Source of the DNA: UBA7672 sp041166025 | Lineage (GTDB): Bacteria > Pseudomonadota > Alphaproteobacteria > Caulobacterales > Hyphomonadaceae | Assembly (NCBI GenBank): GCA_041166025.1 | Contig: JBEAMJ010000047.1 | Span: 62,001-126,000, forward strand | Length of the DNA: 64,000 nt | Direction of reading: 5' to 3' | Shown: positions 1-7,576 of the stretch, in pieces | Numbering within the stretch: the first letter of the stretch is position 1 | Layout of the letters: each line of letters starts with the position of its first letter | Position numbers and translations under genes: made by a program | Notes under the pieces: model-generated | Told to the model about the DNA's origin: nothing | The model's database searches: none | Seen by the model: only the letters and a program-made list of their open reading frames with translations

Positions 1-132
1 GTCCGCACTCGCCGCGTTCCCGCGCCAGACTTCCGCGCCATCCGCCGGCGATGTTGACGCGAAGGGCTCGCCTCCGCCCATGCGCCACGCGCCGCCGATG
101 AAACACTCACCAGAGTACATGGGCGCGCTCAT
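1..132 (-). CDS. astD: N-succinylglutamate 5-semialdehyde dehydrogenase, N-terminal 44 residues (partial)
   Basis: Only the first 44 codons lie in the window; the gene runs off the left edge. The translation has the aldehyde-dehydrogenase N-terminal pattern of AstD (FIGGAWRMGGG followed by STSPADGAEVW, the usual 'gxW..g.g..f.s.sPatgevvW'). AstD oxidises N-succinylglutamate semialdehyde to N-succinylglutamate in the arginine succinyltransferase (AST) catabolic route. The ATG at 130-132 overlaps the astA stop codon (ATGA), which means tight translational coupling and supports the identification, because astA and astD are neighbours in AST operons. Too short to see catalytic residues. Confidence 0.8.
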   Translation of the reverse strand, partial: MSAPMYSGECFIGGAWRMGGGEPFASTSPADGAEVWRGNAASAD

Positions 133-1136
133 GGGCGGGAGCCTTTCAGCCGATAGACAAGAACGTCGTCCTGCGCGCCAGCACCGATGCGGCTCAGGAT
201 CGCGGCGGGATCGTCTTCTCCAGCAAACTGTGTGACGGAAAACTGGTCGAGGCTGGGGTTTGCGATCAGGCCGGCCGGTGGACGGGGCCCCGCGGCGAAC
301 TCAGACCCTGTCATCCGCCGCGCCTCGCGCACGGTGTCGAGATGGTCGATGAAGGCTTCGACCGTCGGGCCGGCGTCGAAGATATCGACCACGTCGTTGT
401 AGCGGAAACCCTGAGCTTTCAGCATTGCGAGCGCGGGCTCGGCGTCGGGATGCGGCCGGGCGATCACGCGGCGAGCCGCGTCGGGCAGCAGCGACACGTA
501 GATGGGATAGCGCGGCATTAAATCGGCGATGAAGCGATGATCGCGCGCGCTTAGTGAATCCGCCTTGCGGTATTCCATGTGGAAAAACTTGGAGCCAACA
601 GCGTCCCAGAAGGGCGAGTTGCCGTCCGCATCTGTGAAGCCGCGGATCTCGGCCATTGCCTTGGGCCCGAAGCGAACCGGATCGGCGGCGATCAACATCA
701 GCCGTGCGAAGGAGAGCAGCCGTCCGCGGCCGCCGCCGCGCGCCTTGCGTTCGATGAAAAGCGTGCCGAGTTCAGTGTCGCCGTGGTAATCGTTGACAAG
801 AAATAGAAGGTCCAGCTCGACCTTCACGCCAAGCTCCGGCGAGACCTTCGCGTCGCGGGAAATGCGATATGAGTAAAACGGTCGCTCGACGCCGAGATTG
901 GTGAAGACGCTGGCTGTGCCCAGTAGCTCGCCGTCTTCCTCCATCACGAGAAAATAGCACTCGTTCTGCGGCGCGACTGACGGGCGCGCAAATGCAGTCA
1001 GCGAACGCTCGATCCGTGCGGCCATGGCGTCGCGCGAGGACGGCATGGTCAGCATGCCAAGATCGACTCGCGCGATCATTGCCGCGAGCCTGTCGAGGTC
1101 ATTGCGTGTAGCCGGCCGGACGATCGCTGTGCTCAT
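129..1136 (-). CDS. astA: Arginine N-succinyltransferase
   Basis: 335 residues, the normal AstA length. The protein begins MSTAIVRPATRNDLDRLA, a typical GNAT-fold start, and carries the AstA landmarks: 'TASVFTNLGVERPFYSYR' (residues about 70-90), 'LDLLFLVNDYHGDTELGTLF', 'GRGRLLSFARLMLIA' and 'DADGNSPFWDAVGSKFFHMEY'. It transfers succinate from succinyl-CoA to the alpha-amino group of arginine, the first step of the ammonia-producing AST pathway in the cytosol. A longer in-frame reading upstream runs into the preceding gene; the ATG at 1136 is chosen because it matches the family start and leaves a 10-nt gap to the Yip1 gene. Translationally coupled to astD downstream. Confidence 0.93.
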   Translation of the reverse strand: MSTAIVRPATRNDLDRLAAMIARVDLGMLTMPSSRDAMAARIERSLTAFARPSVAPQNECYFLVMEEDGELLGTASVFTNLGVERPFYSYRISRDAKVSPELGVKVELDLLFLVNDYHGDTELGTLFIERKARGGGRGRLLSFARLMLIAADPVRFGPKAMAEIRGFTDADGNSPFWDAVGSKFFHMEYRKADSLSARDHRFIADLMPRYPIYVSLLPDAARRVIARPHPDAEPALAMLKAQGFRYNDVVDIFDAGPTVEAFIDHLDTVREARRMTGSEFAAGPRPPAGLIANPSLDQFSVTQFAGEDDPAAILSRIGAGAQDDVLVYRLKGSRP

Positions 1137-1146
1137 GCGGGTGGCT

Positions 1147-2283
1147 TTAGCTCCCAGCGGCGAACTGCGCCAGAGTCTCCTGGCCGAAGGCCTCGACGGC
1201 GGCCCGAAGATCAGCTGGGCTGAGGCCACGACCGGTGGCGCGCACGTAAAAGCGGTCATCCACAAGGCGGCCATAGCTTCCGGATTGAGAAGCCTCGTTC
1301 CAATCCTCGACAATAATCGCATCCCCGACCCGTCGGCGGCGTGAATAACCATCGGCGGTTTCGCGATCATACTCAGAGGTCGATACCCCGCCGAAGCCAA
1401 TGACCTGCGCGATGGAAGGCGAATAGACGATCTGCAGGGAAAGGCTGGCAGCGCCGCGGCGATACTCGGCTTCGAGCCTTATCGTGCGCTCGCCCGGCTG
1501 GCCCGAGCGCTCGACACCGACGGCGACGCGATCGAGGCCGGCGAGCTGGCCGGGCGCGGCGCCGCGAAGATCGCCATTGGTCACCTGCCCCGCGGCGCCT
1601 GGCGCTAGCCGACCGGCCGAGCCGGGCAGCGCCGCGTCAGGCCCTCGTAACGCAGGCGCATCGGACCGCTCCAGGAAAGGCAGGCGCGGGAACTGGGGAA
1701 AGGGGTTGCCGGTGGGGCCCGCGACAAACATCGCGGCGAGGCCAACGACAATGGCGACTAGCATCGCAGCAAAGATCGCGACGATCGAATAGTTCACGGC
1801 CGACCCCGCCGGCGGATGCATCAGCAGCGGCACGCCGAGGAAGAGAAGGTAGAGACTGTAACTCGCGCCAAGCAGTGCAAAGACCTGCAGCGCAGGCCAG
1901 GCGGCGAGAAAACCTGCAACCATGGCTGCGGTGATCGAATAGGCCGAGAGTTTGAAGGCCTGGCGATAGTTGCGTTGCGCTCCGAAGCGCGGGGCAAGCC
2001 AGTTGATGATGTAGGCGAACACGTAGACTGCGCCTATCGACAAGATGAAGAAGACCGCCGCCGAGAGCAGCACGCCCAGGATCGGCGCGCGGTGCCAGTC
2101 ACCGCCGGCATACACACCCACGACGGACAGGGCGACGATAATCGCCACCGTCGGAATGGCGGCCAAGGGCGCCACATAGCGCAGGGTCAGGCGGCGCAGT
2201 TCGGCTTCTTCCCGATCGATCAGCTCCCACTCTCGAGCCGGCGCCAGCAGCAGATTTCTGACCCGGGCAATCAGCGCAAGCAT
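1147..2283 (-). CDS. Yip1-domain integral membrane protein
   Basis: 378 residues. The N-terminus (MLALIARVRNLLLAPAREWE) is the pattern seen before a bacterial Yip1 domain, followed by about five hydrophobic helices (residues about 40-225) with an aromatic stretch 'VYVFAYIINWLAPRFG'. After about residue 230 there is a Pro/Gly/Ala-rich linker and a soluble C-terminal part of about 120 residues that I do not recognise. Bacterial Yip1 proteins have no settled function. Only 10 nt separate its stop from astA, so it may be co-transcribed with astA-astD, but a role in arginine catabolism is not implied by the sequence. The start at 2283 is chosen from the family N-terminus; the open frame extends further but overlaps the divergent MFS gene. 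Confidence 0.7.
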   Translation of the reverse strand: MLALIARVRNLLLAPAREWELIDREEAELRRLTLRYVAPLAAIPTVAIIVALSVVGVYAGGDWHRAPILGVLLSAAVFFILSIGAVYVFAYIINWLAPRFGAQRNYRQAFKLSAYSITAAMVAGFLAAWPALQVFALLGASYSLYLLFLGVPLLMHPPAGSAVNYSIVAIFAAMLVAIVVGLAAMFVAGPTGNPFPQFPRLPFLERSDAPALRGPDAALPGSAGRLAPGAAGQVTNGDLRGAAPGQLAGLDRVAVGVERSGQPGERTIRLEAEYRRGAASLSLQIVYSPSIAQVIGFGGVSTSEYDRETADGYSRRRRVGDAIIVEDWNEASQSGSYGRLVDDRFYVRATGRGLSPADLRAAVEAFGQETLAQFAAGS

Positions 2284-2455
2284 GGGGCGTCCGTGTCGAT
2301 CATAGAGCCAGAGTAGCGGGACCCGCTTTTGTTTCAAATGCTTGCGGTTAGGCGGATTTTTGCGACAAGCGACAATCCGGCCCACTGGCGAGTCGCCGAG
2401 GACCTGTATAGACAGCCGGAAACTGGCGAGTTTCGCCTTAGGACGGATCGTCTGA

Positions 2456-4135
2456 ATGGAAGCGGCCGCGACTGACGACCTACCCCAAAGCCGCGAAGCG
2501 ACGGCCGAAGAGAAGCGGCTGACATTCGGCGCGCTTATGATCGTGTTCCTGCTGAGCGCGCTGGACCAGACCATCGTTTCCACAGCGATGCCCACCATTA
2601 TCCAGCAGCTCAATGGTCTTGAGCTCTATGCATGGGTAACGACCAGCTACCTTCTCACTTCGACCGTGATGGTGCCGATCTGGGGCAAGCTGGGCGACCT
2701 CTACGGACGCAAGCTGATCCTGCTTATCGGCATCGCCATCTTCATCCTCGGCTCGGCTCTGTGCGGACTGGCGGGTGAGTTCGGGGATCTGCCGCTGCTC
2801 GGCGACGGGATGATGCAGCTGATCATCTTCCGCGGCATCCAGGGCATTGGCGGGGGCGCGCTGTTCACGACGGCGTTCGCCACCATCGGCGACCTGTTCT
2901 CGCCACGCGAGCGTGGCAAATATGCCGGACTGTTCGGCGCGGTGTTTGGCCTATCCAGCGTGGTTGGGCCGATCGTCGGGGGCTATTTTACGGACCATGG
3001 CACGGTTACCCTGGCAGGTCTCGATATCGCCGGCTGGCGCTGGTGCTTCTACATAAATCTGCCGATGTCGCTGATCGCGCTCGCAATGATCTGGTACAAG
3101 ATGCCAAATCTCGGCCACACGGGCGGCGGCAGGATCGACTGGTTCGGCGGGCTGTTCGTGGTGATCGCCATAGGCGCGCTGATGCTGGCGCTGACGATGG
3201 GCAATGAGAAGGGATGGCTGCATCCGGACGTCGTCGGACTGTTTTCGCTCTCGCTGGTAACCGGTCTCGTTTTCATCCGGATTGAAAGCAAGGCGGCGGA
3301 GCCGATCGTGCCGCTCGGCCTGTTCAGCATCCGCGCGTTCTCGACGTCGACCATCGCCTCCTTCGTGATCGCCATGGCGTTCATGGGGACCGTCATCTAC
3401 ATGCCGCTCTACCTGCAGCTCGGTCTGGGCTTCCAGGCAACGAATAGCGGGCTCCTGCTGCTGCCGCTGATGGCGGGGCTGATCATCGCAGCCACGCTGT
3501 CGGGCCGCTACGTGACGAAGACCGGTCGCTACAAGGAGCTGATGATCGGCGGTGCTGTTCTGCAATTCGTCGGCATCCTGCTGATGTCTCAGCTAGGGGC
3601 CGATGCCCAGCAGTGGGACGTGATCTGGAGGCTGTTCGTTCTCGGAGTCGGGTTAGGACCATCGCAGAGCCTTTTCAACATCGTCTCGCAGAGCGCCGCG
3701 CCCGAAAGGCAGATAGGGGTTGCAACGTCGACAATGATGTTCCTGCGACAGTGCGGCGGCATGATCGGCGTCTCGATCTTCGGCGCCCTGTTGCTGGCGC
3801 ACATCTCTGGATCGATCGGGGAAGTTATGCCGGGCGTCACCGTAGACCTTGGCGAGATGCAGCGCATGGCAATGATGGCTGCCGAGAGCGGCACACAGCT
3901 GCCAGCCGCGATGCAGAACTTCGTGGCCCACGCAATCTCGGATGCAATGAGCCACATCTTCCTGTCGAGCCTCGTGATCGTCGCCGTCGCCTTCATTGCG
4001 ATCCTGTTCATTCCGACGATCACGCTGCGGGGGCGCGGTCCGGGAGCGGTTGAAGCGGCCGCCGAGCTTTCGCCTGCCGTGGCGCCGACCGGGGCGCGCG
4101 GCGCCGAAGCCGTTGGTCGCGGAAACACCGGCTAG
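2456..4135 (+). CDS. DHA2-family MFS drug:H+ antiporter (EmrB/QacA type)
   Basis: 559 residues, about 14 transmembrane helices. The start of TM1 shows the DHA2 signature 'LLSALDQTIVSTAMPTI' (motif D1-like), then 'WVTTSYLLTSTVMVPIWGKLGDLYGRK' (motif A, GDLYGRK) and 'FRGIQGIGGGALF' (motif B region) and 'GLFGAVFGLSSVVGPIVGG' (antiporter motif C). Known members expel hydrophobic drugs, dyes or metabolites across the inner membrane using the proton gradient. No membrane-fusion partner gene is adjacent, so an EmrA-dependent tripartite pump is not evident. Transcribed divergently from the Yip1/ast genes with 172 bp between starts; its stop codon overlaps the stop of the convergent membrane protein gene (CTAG shared). 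Confidence 0.88.
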   Translation: MEAAATDDLPQSREATAEEKRLTFGALMIVFLLSALDQTIVSTAMPTIIQQLNGLELYAWVTTSYLLTSTVMVPIWGKLGDLYGRKLILLIGIAIFILGSALCGLAGEFGDLPLLGDGMMQLIIFRGIQGIGGGALFTTAFATIGDLFSPRERGKYAGLFGAVFGLSSVVGPIVGGYFTDHGTVTLAGLDIAGWRWCFYINLPMSLIALAMIWYKMPNLGHTGGGRIDWFGGLFVVIAIGALMLALTMGNEKGWLHPDVVGLFSLSLVTGLVFIRIESKAAEPIVPLGLFSIRAFSTSTIASFVIAMAFMGTVIYMPLYLQLGLGFQATNSGLLLLPLMAGLIIAATLSGRYVTKTGRYKELMIGGAVLQFVGILLMSQLGADAQQWDVIWRLFVLGVGLGPSQSLFNIVSQSAAPERQIGVATSTMMFLRQCGGMIGVSIFGALLLAHISGSIGEVMPGVTVDLGEMQRMAMMAAESGTQLPAAMQNFVAHAISDAMSHIFLSSLVIVAVAFIAILFIPTITLRGRGPGAVEAAAELSPAVAPTGARGAEAVGRGNTG

Positions 4136-5952
4136 CGAATGACGCGGTAGAGGCTGAGTGGCGATGCGCCGATATCGATCGGCGCCAACCAGTCAGGATG
4201 TTCGCCGCGCGCCAGCATGGCCGAGAGCGTTCCCTCGGGGCGGACCCCACCGGCGCCATGTCGGGCGTAGAAGCCTGTCTCAGGAGCCGCGGCGCACACC
4301 AGCACATAATCGGCTGCCGAAACAGCGACGATTTTGTGAGCTGCAACCGGATCTGACCGCAAGGCGTTGATCGCTGTCATCGTGCCTGTGACATCGCGAT
4401 GGTAGGGGCCCGACAGGACGCTGTGCTTGGTCCAGACCAGCACGCCCGCGCCAAGTGCGAACTGATTCAGCACGACGCCCGTTGGCGCCGCCCTCAGGGC
4501 ACGGAAGGCCTCGGGCGTGGTGCAGGCCTTCGATCCGGCGACCCGCACCTCGTAGTTCTTGAGAACGACCCGGTCCGTGAGCCGCGATTGCAGCGCTTCG
4601 CCCGCACTCGCCCAGGCCGCGGCTGCCGAACTGGCAGCTATGCCAACGAAAGCCAGCGCGCGCAGGGCGGAGGCCTGGATGCGGTATTGTCGCCGGGCTG
4701 CCGCAACAGCCCATGCTCCGAACGGAATGGCGAAGGCGGACGCAAAGACGCTTCCACGTATCTGCCAGGCGAGCATCAGGCAACCCGCTACCAAGAAACC
4801 CAATGCGATCCAGCCTGCCGGCGCCCTCGCGTGCGCGCGCAGGTAGAGCGTCGCCGCAACAAGCCCCGCGCAGGCGGCCCCTGCAACCGAGAGCAGCATA
4901 GCCGGATCGTCCGAGAGTAGCGCGCCGAGCGAGCGCGTCTCGGAGATCTGGGCCATCCAGAGTGCGTTCATGTCCTCGCCGAGCGCGGCATAACCGCCGC
5001 CAAGGCATAGCGGAAAGAGACCTGCGAGCAGGAGCCCGCCTGCGCCGCCGAGGGCAGACGCGGCGCTGACACGACGCCCGAAACTGCTCAATACAGGCGT
5101 GGGGGCGCGCGCGAGCATGACCGCAATCGCGCCGGCGACTAGACCGAAACCAAGGAACGGTGCGCCCATGGCATCACAGACCTGCGCACCCCTGGCGGAG
5201 GGCGGAACAAGCGCGGCGAAGGCGATCAGTGACCCGGCTCCGAGGCCTGCACCGATGTACGCCAGGCCCGCCGCGTAGCGCTGCGGCTGGAACAGCCAGA
5301 GCAGGCCAGCGATTACTAGTCCCACCGCCACGAGCGGCATGCCTTCGGCGGCTGTAGCAATAACGAGCGCCATGGCCGCGCCGATCCAGAGCCCACTACG
5401 CGGACGCTCGCCAAGGTGCATCAGCCCCAACGCAACAGCCAGGGCCAGCACAAGGATGACGTTGTGATGGTCGAACGAACCCGGCGCGAACTTCTCCGTC
5501 GCGGGAAAAGCCAGCGCGGCGACGATGGCTGCCGTCCAATGGGCTTCGCGCCTGAGATTGTCGGCTGCGCCAAGCTCGCCGCCGATGCGGACGGCCAAGT
5601 ACATGAAGGCGCCGAGCAAACCCAGCGGCCAGACAAAGGCCATCGCGATCTCTGCGTTGGATTGGCCGGCCACTATCGCGAGCACAGCAATGGGCGCGGC
5701 GAGCAGCGCATCGATCCACTGCGCCCAGTGCATGGGCGTGCCCTCAGGCGGATTCAGGCGGTGCTGGATGTTGTCGAACCAGCCCTGCCCAGCGAGCATG
5801 TCGCGGACGCGCACGAGACGCATCGCATTGTCCGGCTCCGAAAAGTCCTGGTTGATCGCGGCCAGGCCAGCTCCGGCAATCAGGATAAGCGCCGCGAGCG
5901 CCCAACCACAAAGCCAGGCGATCCTGCCATCGTTTTCGCGCTCGAAAGTCAT
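4132..5952 (-). CDS. Large polytopic membrane protein, GT-C glycosyltransferase-like
   Basis: 606 residues with about 12 hydrophobic segments. The first loop after TM1 contains acidic and charged motifs (FSEPDNAMRLVRVRDML, then 'RLNPPEGTPMHWAQWIDAL'), the arrangement seen in GT-C type lipid-linked sugar transferases and related uncharacterised alphaproteobacterial proteins. The C-terminal 150 residues are periplasmic-looking, with 'VRVAGSKACTTPEAF' and 'VSAADYVLVCAAAPETGFY'. I do not recognise a named family, so substrate and reaction are unknown. The ATG at 5952 is chosen because the hydrophobic segment begins shortly after it; upstream in-frame sequence is low-complexity and lies in the divergent promoter region. 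Convergent with the MFS gene, sharing stop-codon bases. Confidence 0.65.
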   Translation of the reverse strand: MTFERENDGRIAWLCGWALAALILIAGAGLAAINQDFSEPDNAMRLVRVRDMLAGQGWFDNIQHRLNPPEGTPMHWAQWIDALLAAPIAVLAIVAGQSNAEIAMAFVWPLGLLGAFMYLAVRIGGELGAADNLRREAHWTAAIVAALAFPATEKFAPGSFDHHNVILVLALAVALGLMHLGERPRSGLWIGAAMALVIATAAEGMPLVAVGLVIAGLLWLFQPQRYAAGLAYIGAGLGAGSLIAFAALVPPSARGAQVCDAMGAPFLGFGLVAGAIAVMLARAPTPVLSSFGRRVSAASALGGAGGLLLAGLFPLCLGGGYAALGEDMNALWMAQISETRSLGALLSDDPAMLLSVAGAACAGLVAATLYLRAHARAPAGWIALGFLVAGCLMLAWQIRGSVFASAFAIPFGAWAVAAARRQYRIQASALRALAFVGIAASSAAAAWASAGEALQSRLTDRVVLKNYEVRVAGSKACTTPEAFRALRAAPTGVVLNQFALGAGVLVWTKHSVLSGPYHRDVTGTMTAINALRSDPVAAHKIVAVSAADYVLVCAAAPETGFYARHGAGGVRPEGTLSAMLARGEHPDWLAPIDIGASPLSLYRVIR

Positions 5953-6201
5953 TCCGCCAGCCGGTGGTCCAAAACGCGCAGAAGCTAGCAAGACGGGCTT
6001 AAGTATTTGCAAAATTGCGATTTGCGGGTCGGTCGACCGCCCCGCCGCACTCCCGTCACGTTTACCGCAATCAAGCAGAACGGCCGCCTTACGGCCGTCG
6101 CCTGCGGTCTTCACAACTCCACACAAGCGGGGACACGAACCCGCGAGTCGGCCGCCAACGCCATACCGATCCCCGGAACGGCGCGCGGCCTGGAGGGACA
6201 C

Positions 6202-6771
6202 ATGAACATCCGTAACGTCGCGCGTTTCAGCATCCTGTCGGCCATCGCGCTGGCTGGAGCGGGCGCCGCCAGCGCCGACGTTTTCCTGAAGACGGCATCG
6301 CTGCAGGGCGACGCCGCACAGCGCGGCTTTGAAGGCCAGGTGAAGCTTAACGGCGCGACCATGGGCGTATCAAGCTGGACAGCGCCCGACCCGAGCGGCC
6401 TTGGCGACACCGTGCGCACAACGAACGTGACGCCGATCTTCATCTCCAAGACGCCTGATCGTGCTTCGCCAAAGCTGACATCGTATGCAGTCGAAGGCAT
6501 GCCGCTTGGCCGAGTCGAGATCACGTTCACCGATGAGGTGACCCAGGCCGTCACCTCGCGCTGGATCCTCGATGGCGCCGAGGTTCGCAGCATCAATATC
6601 AGCCCCGACCCGATGAACGGGTACAAGCCGACCGAGAGCGTGGAGATCGCCTACGCGTCTATGACTTATCAATACTTCGACCCCAAGATCGGAAGCGGTC
6701 GCCCTGCCGAAGAAGTCAAGTTCGATGTCCCGGAAGAACAGCTGTTTCCCTACGACGCGGGCTGCCACTAA
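6202..6771 (+). CDS. Secreted Hcp-like (type VI tube protein family) protein
   Basis: 189 residues. A clear Sec signal peptide (MNIRNVARFSILSAIALAG, cleavage near ASA-DVF at about residue 28) is followed by the Hcp-family opening 'VFLKTASLQGDAAQRGFEG', which matches the classic 'D.yLKidgIkGea.d.ghkgeIev.sw' pattern, then 'VSSWTAPD' and later 'EIAYASMTYQYFDPK', the Hcp '..i.y.ki.w.y' strand. Normal Hcp proteins form the T6SS tube and have no signal peptide; secreted single-copy relatives exist outside T6SS loci. No T6SS gene is nearby. The ATG at 6202 is preceded by GGAGGGACAC (good ribosome site). Product likely periplasmic or extracellular; function unknown. Confidence 0.72.
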   Translation: MNIRNVARFSILSAIALAGAGAASADVFLKTASLQGDAAQRGFEGQVKLNGATMGVSSWTAPDPSGLGDTVRTTNVTPIFISKTPDRASPKLTSYAVEGMPLGRVEITFTDEVTQAVTSRWILDGAEVRSINISPDPMNGYKPTESVEIAYASMTYQYFDPKIGSGRPAEEVKFDVPEEQLFPYDAGCH

Positions 6772-6790
6772 CCGTCTGTAAAGCATGAAA

Positions 6791-6818
6791 GGCTGGCGCG
6801 TTCCGAACCGCGCCAGCC
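6791..6818 (+). terminator. Strong hairpin downstream of the Hcp-like gene
   Basis: Perfect 10-bp inverted repeat, GGCTGGCGCG (6791-6800) and CGCGCCAGCC (6809-6818), with an 8-nt loop, 20 nt after the stop codon. It lacks a clean T-run (next bases are GATTCACTAGGG), so it may be an intrinsic terminator of GC-rich type or an mRNA 3'-end stabiliser. Confidence 0.5.
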
Positions 6819-6894
6819 GATTCACTAGGGCTCCTTCATGGGGGCCTAACCTATCTTTGCTAGGACTTCCTGCATTGCGGGAGGGTTCTGTCCG

Positions 6895-7461
6895 ATGGCC
6901 AAGGCTGCTTTTCACAAAAGCCAGAAGGTGTTCGTGAAACCGGTCGGTACATGGGCTGTGGTCGAGCAGGTGCTGCCGCAATGGGTGAAGGGTCTCGAGG
7001 AACCGCTCAAGGTCCACTACGACGTCGGCCTCGGGCGTGAATTCTCGGCGAGTGAGCTCGTGGCCGACAAATCGGGCGCACCGCTAGATGATATCGCCGA
7101 TCTCGACAACTGGCGGATCAATCGGGCACGCAACCGCTGGAAGGACACCGAGGACACGACCGCGCATCCCTATCCGGGCACCTTTCCGGTCGTGACGACG
7201 GATGAAAAGAACTGGGGTGGCTGGCGCGTGCCGAGCGCGGAATACGACCGCGACCCTGAACGCATCGAGTTCCAGGCCCGGGTCATCGAGGCCGCGCCGC
7301 ACCTGTTGCGCATCGCCAAGGCACTGGCGCAGTTCGGACACAACTATTCCGACGAGATGCCATCGGAGCTGCTCGACCTTTCCAAGCAGGCGACCATGCT
7401 ACTGCGCCGTGTCCACGATCGCGACGGCGATATCCCGATGCCGGCTCAGGCCGCCGAGTAG
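6895..7461 (+). CDS. Conserved hypothetical protein
   Basis: 188 residues, soluble. N-terminal half has a small beta-rich domain ('AFHKSQKVFVKPVGTWAVV' ... 'LKVHYDVGLGREFSASEL') that reads like an SH3-like or Tudor-like barrel, followed by 'WRVPSAEYDRDPERIEFQ' and a helical C-terminus 'LLDLSKQATMLLRRVHDRD'. I recognise this as the kind of protein conserved without a name in Caulobacterales-type genomes; no function can be stated. Start supported by a GGGAGGG ribosome site about 9 nt upstream. Stands alone between the Hcp-like gene and pepN, same strand. Confidence 0.65.
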   Translation: MAKAAFHKSQKVFVKPVGTWAVVEQVLPQWVKGLEEPLKVHYDVGLGREFSASELVADKSGAPLDDIADLDNWRINRARNRWKDTEDTTAHPYPGTFPVVTTDEKNWGGWRVPSAEYDRDPERIEFQARVIEAAPHLLRIAKALAQFGHNYSDEMPSELLDLSKQATMLLRRVHDRDGDIPMPAQAAE

Positions 7462-7576
7462 CGCGGTCTTTTGAGCCTGCAGAAATCCACGCGGCGCTCT
7501 TTATCTTGTGGGCAAACCTTGTAGGCATGCTCCTGCCGCGAACCTCCGCGGGGCGTGAAGACCGAGCAACCGAACC

